Part shown: one piece after another, positions 49,901-59,400 of the stretch
How positions within the stretch are numbered: the first letter of the stretch is position 1
How the letters are laid out: the number at the start of each line of letters is the position of its first letter
Assembly (NCBI GenBank): GCA_023053575.1
Contig: JAKZAP010000012.1
Span: 9,920,230-9,984,229 of the forward strand
DNA: 64,000 nt
Direction of reading: 5' to 3'
Origin: Branchinecta lynchi
Lineage: Eukaryota > Arthropoda > Branchiopoda > Anostraca > Branchinectidae
Position numbers and translations under genes: made by a program
Notes under the pieces: model-generated
Databases searched by the model: none
Told to the model about the DNA's origin: nothing
The model's input: only the letters and a program-made list of their open reading frames with translations

Positions 49901-50379
49901 TCCGTATGGTTACTGGTATACGCGTTAAAATCACCTGCAATAATAATTTCATGGTTAGCCAACTTACGAGTAAGTACACTTTTTTCTGTCTCTAAAATTT
50001 TCCAAACATCTTCTTTTCCATACGAACTTCCCATAGGAGGGATATAAACGCATCCAAATAATACTTGAGTTCCTCCGCATACAAACTTCAGCCAAACAAT
50101 ATTTTCCGACTTACTATTTAATCTGACACACTTAACAAAAATATCACATTTCACAAGCAATGCTACTCCTCCGTATGTTCGTCCGTTTCTAGATTTCTGT
50201 CGCGACACGCAATGGCATAAATAGCCTTCATATGAAATACACTCATCTTGCCACGTTTCTGCTAGGCCTATGATATCCCATTTTCCCGATTTGCATATAT
50301 CTTCCAGTTTAGTACATGTGTACCCTTGCACATTCCAAAAACACACGCGCAATTCTTTTCGCACATGGCCCTCGCCTCC
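46912..50379 (-). CDS. LINE ORF2: AP-like endonuclease and reverse transcriptase
   Basis: About 1155 codons opening directly after the ORF1 TAG. Counting from the GTG at 50364: endonuclease motifs FWNVQG (9-14), LAETW (34-38), GDFNA (144-148) and GSDHVP (257-262); reverse transcriptase about 520-800 with FLDLKGAFD (657-665), GLKQGCSLSP and LFADDV (757-762); a C-terminal CCHC motif CPMC...H...C from about 1082. These are the activities of target-primed reverse transcription in the nucleus. No in-frame ATG precedes the endonuclease motifs; the first internal one is at residue 111. Translation from ORF1 by stop-codon readthrough is therefore inferred. Confidence 0.88.
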   Translation of the reverse strand, partial: GGEGHVRKELRVCFWNVQGYTCTKLEDICKSGKWDIIGLAETWQDECISYEGYLCHCVSRQKSRNGRTYGGVALLVKCDIFVKCVRLNSKSENIVWLKFVCGGTQVLFGCVYIPPMGSSYGKEDVWKILETEKSVLTRKLANHEIIIAGDFNAYTSNHTETVAEVDMEKMNRRESSRSQEEPEVGKRNSKDQTRKKNRWGLNLLEFCGNENLIICNGRLGEDKVNGNFTCFAGGSPSLIDYCLVGVSLWPSCVDFYVLGVVGSDHVPIVLVVNLGSSYSNLGSSHSSKQRLVDAMSFKKKGGGITTPLYVECDIALGLQLKLSEGELRLDHCMNLVKESQVEEAIDEISDFVYDAVSLLTVEERAKSRRVKTSHRKYEFFDDECKEKKKSVVEALRIVKNSQGNDIHRDVELYRRVRKEYKGLLKEKKRSKERESREIIIRAFTCKDSRNFWKNVRGSVNGVPRNTAPEADSWPEFFEKKEEKEKEETFSTRFKEETRNHVCYPLMEADYGLLGPVTNTEVWDVLRKMRGRSAPGNDGIPAIVWRWGKDAIVQVLAVIFSCIINTATWPDQWRTSIVIPIYKKGIRTIHDNYRAIHLGSVLSKIFCKVLDLRMKVWLNDNEKMSSLQAGFREGYSTLDQIFILNVMIRKYTKKKGGRLYVAFLDLKGAFDNVKRELLMKTLIEIGFPRPFVIILMEMYNVVKLVVRVAGKCSREFLSKIGLKQGCSLSPKLFSLYINDWQEYMNERMAPMLSVDIVKLCLLLFADDVALLANSKEDLQVLVDITAEFLRKKELTLNVSKTAVMCFRKGGELDTIKIKFEGEDIEYKEDFIYLGFKLSSKGKYGKHVDSSLAKGKKCLNMLLKSELREINNLRMHKQVFSSKLVPVMHYAAEIWGYSPSIKLEQVQLGYFKRVLGLSSKINSLVIRGDLGLFSLRSRRLVSMIRFWEKIIALPRVRPLKAAYLESLQDGAKESWSKQVKSILDSSGLSHFWCDGKGPRTGNSVSIAKEVEVRLHDQEIQLWQCGVEASDSLWLYAKAKETWGEEIYFKAGIPADHLRLLMSLRGDCLPLGMRRRYLGKVRVLSGPYFCPMCGHLDENIFHVMCVCPELSDLRGEIFGVNIWGEDWLVKVMGSKIFGDMENLGRFLSVSMNHRERFL

Positions 50380-51519
50380 CTATGTTTCTTGGGCCGTGTT
50401 GAGTTGACCCCTACCAAGCTGCTCGTTTCCTCCTGTTATATTTTCCAAACTACTACCATAGTCTTCTAACTGGAACAAAGTGTTGAGGTTTCTCCCTCGA
50501 GGTTGGCTTGATCTGATCGTAGGGGCCCCGCTACTTCCTGTGAGGTTTATTTCGTTGCTTTGCCGGAACACACTTGTACTCGGTTGGCGCGATCTATCAT
50601 CGGGACTCACCACTTGTTCGTTGTTTCGCTTTCTGTCTCTAACCGGAGGTACAACTGGAATATCCTCATTATTGGAAGCTACCGGAGTTCCAAAAGTGGT
50701 TTCGACCATATCCATCGCATCCATATACTCAGAACCGCTCCGACTTCGTCCTTGACGCTCGTCATTTCGAGCGGTTTCTTGTGGGATCATATCTTGAGAC
50801 CCTCTTCCTATGTCATTTATTGCAGCCCGGTTCAGATTTCCTGAATTCTCCTTCACTTCTTCCACCTTTTTTGCCTTAAAATTGTATGTGAAAACCTGTC
50901 TTCCTATGTGGAGTTTCTGACCCCTTAGCTTCACTTCGCTGTGCCCTTGCTGACGTGCTCTATCCATAACCGGTTTCAACTGGTCGCGCGCTTCCTTTTC
51001 TCGCTCTGTATATTCTGGAGCCGCAGTTATTGCGTATCTTTTCAAGAATGTGTTCCCTCTTAAAATGTTGTTGCGCAAATCTCTGGAACTCAGCTTAACA
51101 AGGACAGGGCCTACAGCGTTTGGCGATTTAAGTCGGAATACATCTTTCACGTCTGAACTTCCCATCATCAATCCTGGGATCACACTGTTCAAGCAGTTTA
51201 ACACATCTTGCCGAAGACTGGGCCCTCTAACCCGAGGGTTAAAATTGTACAAAAAAATGTTTGAGCATTTCGTTTCGGCTTCCAATCTACTTAACCTATC
51301 ACGGGTATAATCCAGTTCTTGCTTGAGGATTTTAAATTCGTCTTTCACTTGCTTAGTCGTAATTTCAACTCTATCGATATTCGCCTGGAGGCCCACCGAA
51401 AAGTTTGAAAAATCTCTTCGCAATTCTTCCACTTGTGCTGGAACTGACTCCAGGCCTGCAAATTTTACATTCATAATCCGCAGCTCGTCTAGCACTTTTT
51501 CAGAAATATCGCGATCCAT
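50380..51519 (-). CDS. LINE ORF1: coiled-coil RNA-binding protein
   Basis: 379 aa from the ATG at 51519. An N-terminal heptad-like helix (VPAQVEELRRDF...LKQELDYTRDRLSRLEAE, about 20-85) is followed by an RRM-like fold starting NIFLYNF (about 88) and a C-terminal domain ending LRGQKLHIGRQVFTYNF (about 200). The remaining ~160 residues are Ser/Arg/Asn-rich and low in order. This resembles L1-type ORF1 proteins, which trimerise and coat the element RNA. The last codon is followed by TAG, after which the frame stays open into ORF2. Confidence 0.8.
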   Translation of the reverse strand: MDRDISEKVLDELRIMNVKFAGLESVPAQVEELRRDFSNFSVGLQANIDRVEITTKQVKDEFKILKQELDYTRDRLSRLEAETKCSNIFLYNFNPRVRGPSLRQDVLNCLNSVIPGLMMGSSDVKDVFRLKSPNAVGPVLVKLSSRDLRNNILRGNTFLKRYAITAAPEYTEREKEARDQLKPVMDRARQQGHSEVKLRGQKLHIGRQVFTYNFKAKKVEEVKENSGNLNRAAINDIGRGSQDMIPQETARNDERQGRSRSGSEYMDAMDMVETTFGTPVASNNEDIPVVPPVRDRKRNNEQVVSPDDRSRQPSTSVFRQSNEINLTGSSGAPTIRSSQPRGRNLNTLFQLEDYGSSLENITGGNEQLGRGQLNTAQET

Positions 51520-51765
51520 TCTAATAATACAACGGGTTGACTTATCTTTATGAGCGCAGGCCCACGTAGGCAGTGGCAATCACCTTATTGGAGGTGGCCC
51601 AGTGGAACGTGGTACCTGCTGTAGACTTTTCCACCGTACTCTGGCATCCGATCCGCGACTGCTTTTCGTATTGCTGCTAATCCGATAATGTTCTGGGCAA
51701 ACAATAACTAGTCAAATTGCATGCGACTGCTCTGAATCAGTGCTGGCAGTGAACTGAATAGAATC

Positions 51766-52303
51766 TCTATATTCAACTTCAGGGAAAACTTTTACTTTTA
51801 ACAAATTTTCTGGTTTGGTAAATATTCTTTGAGCCCAATCTGACTTTGAAACATATATTAAAATAATGCATAAAACGGATACGCCAGCTACGATGCTTTA
51901 ACAACTAAAGTATCGTATCTGACGTAATCGTTTTATGCATTGGTCGAATATATATTCCGGTTTGGGCCGGATTCCGGGTGAACCAGGGAGAAAACAGTTT
52001 TCATATACATGTTCAGCATGTCTACTTACCCCCGAATCGACTATCTGATTAGCTGTTAGAAAATATCTTGTTCTCCCCTTAATTTGAACCCCCACCCCTA
52101 AATGTAGGGCTGCAGATCCCATCTACGAACTCGACCTGTCCCTTGAGCCAAAGAATCCTCACCCCGAATTTCATCAGAATATCATACTGACTATATTTCT
52201 AGATAGAGATATCGTACTGACAGACGGACGGATAGACGGACAGGTGGACAACCTTTACGAAGTCATAGATATCCCTCCGCATACGTTTTGGGATCCCAAA
52301 AAA
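51766..52303 (+). mobile_element. GGGATCCC-type repeat, right half
   Basis: Resumes at TATTCAACTTCAGGGAAAAC and ends CAGACGGACGGATAGACGG...ATACGTTTTGGGATCCCAAA. A further palindromic insertion at 51820-51955 interrupts it. Confidence 0.8.
51874..51945. repeat. Small palindromic-family insertion
   Basis: AATGCATAAAACGGATACGCCAGC and GTAATCGTTTTATGCATT are inverted arms around a short loop, with GAGCCCAATCTGACTTTG upstream as in the family. Confidence 0.7.
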
Positions 52304-52404
52304 GAAATTTGGCCAATAAAAATATCTGGGCAGTGACTAATGGTCTGGGCAAGTGTTCATGGCGACAAGGGCCAGTCACATCAGTGATAAGGCTACGGGC
52401 CGAC

Positions 52405-53226
52405 AATAAGGTTTCCTGGACGGATTATTTCCGTTTTTGTCGATTCCGCCGGAAAAGTTGAATAAATCGCGACTTTTACGTACAGAAGTGATCATAGGGC
52501 TGAAATGTTCGTGGGATTGGTGTCAACGACTGCCGAACCCCTAATGTATCCGCACCATAAGCCGACGTTAAAGGCCTTTTTCCGCGACACAATTGTGGGC
52601 CACTCACTCCTGAGTGTTTGTCGCGGAAACACGATTGTGGGCCACAAAGTCGAGCCACTAGTTGGAACTCGCGGAAACGCTCTTTTGTCTATTTTTTTGG
52701 CGGTAATTTCAAATATCTCAAAGTAAAAATAAAATTCATGTTAAATCTCCATAAATAGAACTCTCCGCTTATTTCCTTACCATTTTGTGCAAAAAGACTC
52801 CTTGTTTTTAAGTCTATATGCTTGAAAAAGTAGTTAACTTTATTGTTTAGACACTACTTCACTGCTTAATTTGAATTTCCCGCCAGAATCGAGCCGAGAA
52901 ATCGACAATCATCTCGCCAGTTGTTTGTCGAATTTGAGCCACAAAGCGAGCCACGAAAATCTTGTTGTTCGCGGAAACAAACTTCTGGACCGCACGAAAA
53001 CCGCGGAAACACTCTTTTCGAGCCACAGTCGACCCACAAACTGTTTGTGGGAGCACGGATAAACGCCTTAAGATTTCCTTGACGGATTATCTCCGTTTTT
53101 GTCGATTCCGCCGGAAAAAGTTGAGTAAATCGGGACTTTTCCGTACAGAAGTGATCATAGGGCTAAAATGTTGGTGGGATTGGAGTCAACGACAGCCGAA
53201 CCCCTAATGTATCCGCACCATAAGAC
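52405..53226. repeat. 155-bp direct repeats flanking an inverted-repeat element
   Basis: 52408-52563 and 53073-53226 are near-identical direct repeats (GACGGATTAT.TCCGTTTTTG, GAAGTGATCATAGGGCT, CCCCTAATGTATCCGCACCA). Between them is an element with mirrored ends (TTAAAGGC...CCGCGACA and CGGATAAACGCCTTAA) and inner GTGGGCCAC and GCGGAAACAC blocks. Confidence 0.75.
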
Positions 53227-53249
53227 GAACCCGGATCTGGTGTTCGTTT

Positions 53250-53455
53250 AGAAAATCTGGTGGCTACTCCACATTTAGGGGTGGTGGAGGGTGCTTCAAA
53301 TTAAGGTCTTAAAAATATATTTTCTAAGCTAGTATGACAGTAGATCTAGAAATATAGTAGTTCGACCGGAAACTTGGTATACGTAAAAGGTTATTGTGAA
53401 GTCGGTTAGAGATTCAATATAGGGGTAAGACTACACGCTAAATCATAGAAGAATC
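53250..53455 (-). repeat. GGGATCCC-type repeat, inverted fragment
   Basis: CCACATTTAGGGGTGG, TTCAAATTAAGG, AGATTCAATATAGGGGTAAGA are reverse complements of family blocks. Confidence 0.6.
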
Positions 53456-54952
53456 TGGCGTTCGTTCGTTTGAATTCCTGCCAGAATTCTCCGCACCGTC
53501 ATCAGCACAGCACGGAGAAACTTAGATGTCTTAATTTTCCAGACCGGAATTTTTAAAAACAGAGAACATTTTTTGGTTGCAAAGAAAAGAAGAAAATAAA
53601 TTGTGTTTTCATTTTAGAGGTATAAATTGATGTTGGCGCTTCAGGCGTCTGTTGTATTAGGCTTTTTCCAATAAATTATTATTATTATTATAGCTGGGAA
53701 AACCTGATCGTTCACTCGCAACACAAGCTTTGGAGGCACGGCCCGGGAATTCCTTACGGAGATTGACATATAGAAGTTCAACAACTTTTAACTTCCCCGC
53801 AAGGAATTGAACCAGCTGATCCGGGTACGGAAATAATTAATTATTTAATACAGAAAGTTGTATATAAAATAAACGTAAATTTGGATCTTTAAAGTTATTT
53901 CCTAAACGTCTTAGACGTTTATTAGTTGTAAACCTTACGCCGCTCGACGCTATGAGGTGTTTAGAAAAGAAAAGGTTATTTATTTATTTGAACCCGGTTA
54001 TGGATGACCCAAATTCTTCCGTCACATACGCTGGACGCAAAAGGGAGTCCTGGAAGCACTTCACCCTTTAAACGCAGCTTCGATCGAGGAGTCAAGCAAT
54101 AGTTTAAAGCACCCCTCTTGCTTCTTCTGCCTTGTATAGTATCCATAGCTCCATGGAAATATAGGCTTCTAAAATCCACGCCTTTCGCCATTGCTTCGCT
54201 TTGTATACCTACGAATATTTAGTGCTTTTCCGGCCGAGCCGAGTTTTGCCAGTCACGCAAAACTAACGTCGCCGAAAGCATCAAGATCCGCCGACAACTC
54301 TTTAACACATAAGGACAGAAAAGCTTCAAGGTATTTTTTCATTTTTAAAACATGGTAGACCATCGGGTTTATCTTTTGTTTAGCTTGGTTTTTCGCACTT
54401 TGTAACCACGGCGATTTCAGTTTTCAAATATTTTGCGTTCAGCCACCGCACCGGAGACAGGGAGGCTGGATATAGTCGATGAGAAAATTGCTAATTTTAC
54501 ATTGAAAGTAAAGCTATTTCTGAGCCACTTCAACCCGAAAAGATTAATTTATAGTAAGAGCTGTACTCATGTTTCAGTTCAATGCAGTTCAGTTTTATTT
54601 CCAAAACTCGAACTAGCCGGACATTCGCTTAGTAAAATATGCTTTCGTTAAAAGTCGTACATTAACAATTTAACATTCAACATTTCTAAGATAATTTCCA
54701 AAAAGACACTAAAAAAGGACCCTCGCAATATGTGCTCTTTTCAAATTTAAAAATATTTGAATACTTTAATACTAGGCTGCGCTTTCAACGAATAACCCAC
54801 GGTTTTTGCTGTTTTAAGCCTTTTCCGCTGACTTGTAGCGAAAACAGGGAAACAATTTACAGAACTATTTTTTTTTTTCGGTTGAAAAACTTCTCGCAGA
54901 CAACCGTGGACAGCGTGATATACATCGAAGGTAGCAAAACACCGCAAGTGAG
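53456..54952. other. Unassigned stretch between repeats
   Basis: 53600-53695 ends in AATAAATTATTATTATTATTA, resembling a retroposon tail. 54215-54460 is the partner of 37560-37860. Open frames here show no family features. Confidence 0.45.
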
Positions 54953-55985
54953 AACAAGACCAAAGGTTTCGATGGGATCCCAAAAATCTAATATTTGATC
55001 CAGACAACTGGGTCTTCTCTTCGCTAGATCCAGTCTTCGCCCGGCTAATCATCAGAGAGGATGATACTGACCGAAAGTTCCTGCTTTACTTCTGCCAAAT
55101 TTCCGGTTTTGCCCGAATTCCGAGCGAACTACTAGTCCAGCAAAAAAAAAGAAAATCAGAAACGAATCCAGCGGATCTCTTTATCCCTGTAAAGAACACA
55201 TCATCAACTTTAAATAAAGCTTTGACTTAAAAAAAAATTCCTGTCAAAGCCGGATTCCGGACTAATTATATGTCCGGGTAAAAAATTATTGTCATACACA
55301 GACTTAGCGTCTCTTCTTACCCCTAAATCTTACCCCTAAATCTCTAATCAACTTCAAATAAAACTTTCGCTTTTAACAAACTTTCCGGTTTCGGCCGGAT
55401 TCCTGGCGAACTTGTTGTCCGGTGAGAAAATGGTTTTCACCATCGTGCTCAGCATGTCTTCTTACCCCTAAATCGAACATTTAATCAACTTCAAATGAAA
55501 CTTTTACTTTTAACCAACTTTCCATTTTTTGTCGGATTCCGGACGAACTAATTGTCCGGCAAGAAAATGGTTTTCACCATCGTATTCAGCATGTCTTCTT
55601 ACCCCTAAATCAAACATTTAATCAACTTCAAATGACACTCCTACTTTCACGAAACTTTCCGGTTTTTGCCGGATTCCGGACGAAAAAATTGTCCGACAAG
55701 AAAATGGTTTTCACCATCGTACTCAGCATGTCTTCTTACCCCATAATCGACTATCACATTAGCTGTTTAAAAATATTTTGTTTGTCCCTTAATTTGAAAC
55801 CCCTCCAAATATAGGGCTACATAGCCCATCTTCGAACTTGACCTGTACTTTGACCCAAAGCCTCCCACCAAGTTTCATCAAAATATCTCATTGCCTTCGA
55901 GAGTTATCGTGCTTACAGACGGACAGACGGACATTTTTGCGATGTCATCGGTATCCCTCCACTTACGTTTTGGGATCCCAAAAAA
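54953..55985 (+). mobile_element. GGGATCCC-type repeat, most complete copy
   Basis: Starts AACAAGACCAAAGGTTTCGATGGGATCCC and ends ACGTTTTGGGATCCCAAAAA. About five ~138-bp tandem units lie inside (from 55090 to 55745), each with CCGGATTCC, GAAAATGGTTTTCACCATCG and TCTTCTTACCCC. Non-coding. Confidence 0.85.
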
Positions 55986-56318
55986 CAGCGTGGTTATGTT
56001 AGAGGGGTTAGAATGTACCGTGCGAAATTGGGGTCTCCGGGTTTAAAAAAATATATGGAGTGATTATGAAATATGTTGCGTTAGTGTTGTAGGTAAGATA
56101 GGACCTTTAACTTATGTACCTGGATGTTCAAGTTGAAATCGTATCTTTAATGTTTCTCTTTTTCTTTCATTTTTCTCCCACTCACTCACTGACAATTTCT
56201 GTAAAGATGGGAATTGCCCACAATAACTCATTCATTCAAAACCAATTTTTTAGTCGCAGCCGTTGCCAAACCGTCGACTGCGCCGAACTGAATCAATCGC
56301 AATTTCCGAGAACATACT

Positions 56319-56324
56319 TTTATT
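56319..56324 (-). terminator. Polyadenylation signal of MARVEL gene 2
   Basis: AATAAA on the minus strand, 92 nt after the stop codon at 56416. Confidence 0.65.
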
Positions 56325-56415
56325 TTAAAATATTAATTTTCGCAACAAAAACGAAGGTTATACATTTGGCAGCATTATCGCATCGCTATTTACATAAATG
56401 ACTAAATTGACTGGT

Positions 56416-56481
56416 TTACAGTTCCAAGTACAGCAAGAATGTTCCGAATGCGTAGGCGATCGTGTTGAAGAATCCAAAGCT
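56416..56481 (-). CDS. MARVEL gene 2, exon 4 (terminal)
   Basis: SFGFFNTIAYAFGTFLLYLEL then TAA; acceptor poly-T, CAG. Confidence 0.85.
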   Translation of the reverse strand, partial: SFGFFNTIAYAFGTFLLYLEL

Positions 56482-59400
56482 CTGAAAAAAAAATAATTAC
56501 CATCACTACTTTCTACCTTCCGTCGAATGTTCAGAAATGCGGAATAATGAAATGTTCTTTCCCAAATATTCCTTTATTAGCGATACTATCAGATCGCTTC
56601 AGCTTGTGATAGTATACGTACTTCATAAAATCCGATGACGAATAGCCGCCAGGCGCGCTAGAGGTACAATAACAATCCCACGTGAGATCTGGGGATAAGT
56701 TATCTGACGGGTGAATGAGCGATTAGACTTTCGCTTCACATCGAGTCGCGCATTAGCCCCGTGGAAAAGACAGCCAGCACTCAGCACTGATGTCGGAAGC
56801 CAGAAATTAAAAACTTGATGACGCTTGACAGAACAGAGTTGGAAAAAGCAAAAAGAGGGAGGAGGCATTTTAAACAGTTTTAAACATGGTTAGGCCTAAG
56901 AGGAATTGAAAATAGCAAAACAAACCTGGATAAACGTACAACAGAAGTGTCATTGTTTTCTTTACGATAGCGCAACTAGCGGCCAAAAAAAGAACTAATC
57001 TGAGAGGAATTTTATGAGGGGCGTATTATCCACGCTTGGGCCCTTAGAGCTCTGCTGAAGAACGGTGTACCAGTGAGGATAGTGAGGTATCGTTAGTTGG
57101 CTTAGAATTTACCATATGAAATTTGGGTCTCACCGGGCTTAAAGTTTAACTGAAAAGCCAACTTATTTTTGTATCATTTAACTGAATACACTGCATTTTT
57201 TGGATTGTATTAAGGGATTTTTTAAATTGTCACAATTTGCTCTAGAATGACGTTCAGACTATCGACGATCGTCCTCACAACGCAATTTGTACTATGACGC
57301 AGAAAAACTTCAATACATACGCGGCGTTTCAGTGGCCAGTGATCCGGTTACGGAAGGTAGCTCACTGCGTGAACACTTATTGTTCGTAAATCGTTTTCGT
57401 CGAGCATACAACACAGATGCAAGCGCATAGACAATATAAATCAGACAAGGAAATTCCACTATTTGAAAATCGAGTATTCATGAATAGTGGAGCAACGAAG
57501 CAACGCATTTTCCCCGGGTTTTCAAGCCTCTTTAGTGAATGAGTGATGGTTAACTAGATTATCCTATCTAAGCCCTTTTCAGTTAAACTTTAAAGAATCA
57601 ATGAATGCAGTTACGGGTTACGTTGCATTGGCATTATGGGCAGAGCTGGTGGACTCTGGTCTAGTCTCGAGACGCCTTTTTCAAGGACTCGGACTTGTCT
57701 CGGACTCAAATTTGCTGTACTCGCAGCAACTCTTATTATAGGAACGACAGATCCTTTAAAATGCACACAGAGCTACTATCTAGCCCCCCCCCCCCCACTG
57801 CCCCCGATAGTAAAAAGCGAAAAAAGCACTTACCCCGGCTGCTAAATTCGAATCGACCAGGTATCGGTTTGCATTTATTTTACTCCACACCGCCAACTGC
57901 GTTATCATTCCAGTAATGTAGAGCAACGTTGCCACTAGAGTATAATAGAACTCCTAAAAAAAAATGCTGTTGATCCTTTCCATCTGCAAAATTATAAAAC
58001 ATAACGTTGTTCTGAATTTACAAGTATATGACCAAAACGGCAGCCTGGTGGTGAGTCATAGTCGGGAGATAAAAGTGGTACTGTTCATAAGTAGTGAACT
58101 GATAGAGAAAAATGCTACTCAGCCGGGATTTGAACCCAGGACCCTCTGCTTACAAGGCAGTCACTCTACCACTGAGCTACCTAACAGAGTTCGCAAACCA
58201 CTACACTAGTCTGGTAGAAACCGGCCATAGGAACAGTGGTCCTGCCCGAAGGCAAATTCATCTAACCAGTTCAGATCCCCATGTCACGGAAATTAATAAT
58301 ATAGATGGCGATTTACACAAGGGACTTGCACCATGACCAATACCATAAAGAATTTTTCGAATATAATTTAGAAGTCTAGGACTCCCTTGTCGAAGCCACG
58401 TAGACAAACCAGGACCCACAAAATGGCTTATCTTAAAAACAAAATCGCTTATCTTAAAAGGAAGTCGGGTACGTCACTTAGTCTGCAAAGATCCAAAAAG
58501 AGGTTTGCATGCTACGAAGATAGTTTTTTCAAACTAGGAAGTTTTTGTTTCGTAGACATCCACCGTCTGTCGTGGTAACCGTCAATGCGAAACATTCCTG
58601 TCCTCGACAGCAACATATCAAAACAGAAAACAACAAGAGCTACGAGCTCATATGGCACTTGTACGAGTAGGCACGTACAAGAAAGTAGATGAGAGCGTCA
58701 CAAAATACACCCGCCATCCAAAAATGCGGTTCGGAAATAGAAATAGGATATTTAGATTCACTCATTTCTGAGCAGTTCCGGCATCGTCTCGATTGTCTGT
58801 AGCAAATGCACATGACTGTTCAAACTTTCATCCCAATAAATCCATTTGTTTGATCCCTAGACGTGCTACACGATTTCCGCTACTCACTCTATCTCCACCT
58901 ACCGTGGCCGAATCTGGTTTGGAATAAAAAAAATCGACCACCTAAAGCATCTTCGTTTATACCATCTATCAAGTTTCATTCGAATCTGAGCATTTTTGGA
59001 AAGTTCCAGTACCCCCCCCCCCTCCCACCAACGTTGTCGGAGCCGGTTCGGGCCCAATCTCTTAATTCCCTGTTCCTGTCCATCAAGTTTTACTGAAATT
59101 GGAGCATAGCCTATCTGCGAGTTACCAGTACCCCCCCCCCCCCCTACCTTGGCCGAATCCGGCCCGGACGCCAAATAACAAATCTAGTCCGCATAAACTC
59201 GGCACTGTCGAATTTGCATCTCATTCGGTCCATCCGTTTGGTTTTTGTGCATGTCAAAAGTCCCCCCACCCCCAATTCCCCTAATTGTGGTCGCATATGG
59301 TTCGAACGCATGTTTTACATGTCGAGGCCATCGATTCGTATCCCCCATGAAGTTTCACTCGAATCAGACCACTCGTTCGCAATTTATAGAAGTCAATTTC

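Larger units (their letters stand above)
46791..51765 (-). mobile_element. Full-length non-LTR (LINE) retrotransposon
   Basis: About 5 kb on the minus strand: leader, ORF1 (51519-50380), ORF2 (50379-46912), a short 3' region with AATAAA, and a (TTATC)n tail at 46792-46814. Both ORFs are undamaged, so the insertion is recent and could be active. It interrupts a GGGATCCC-type repeat. The 5' end is placed where that repeat resumes; no clear target-site duplication was found. The clade cannot be set by eye. Confidence 0.88.

Noticed and set aside
51519..51579. ORF1 start at 51579
   Set aside because: The codon there is TTG; the first ATG in frame is at 51519.
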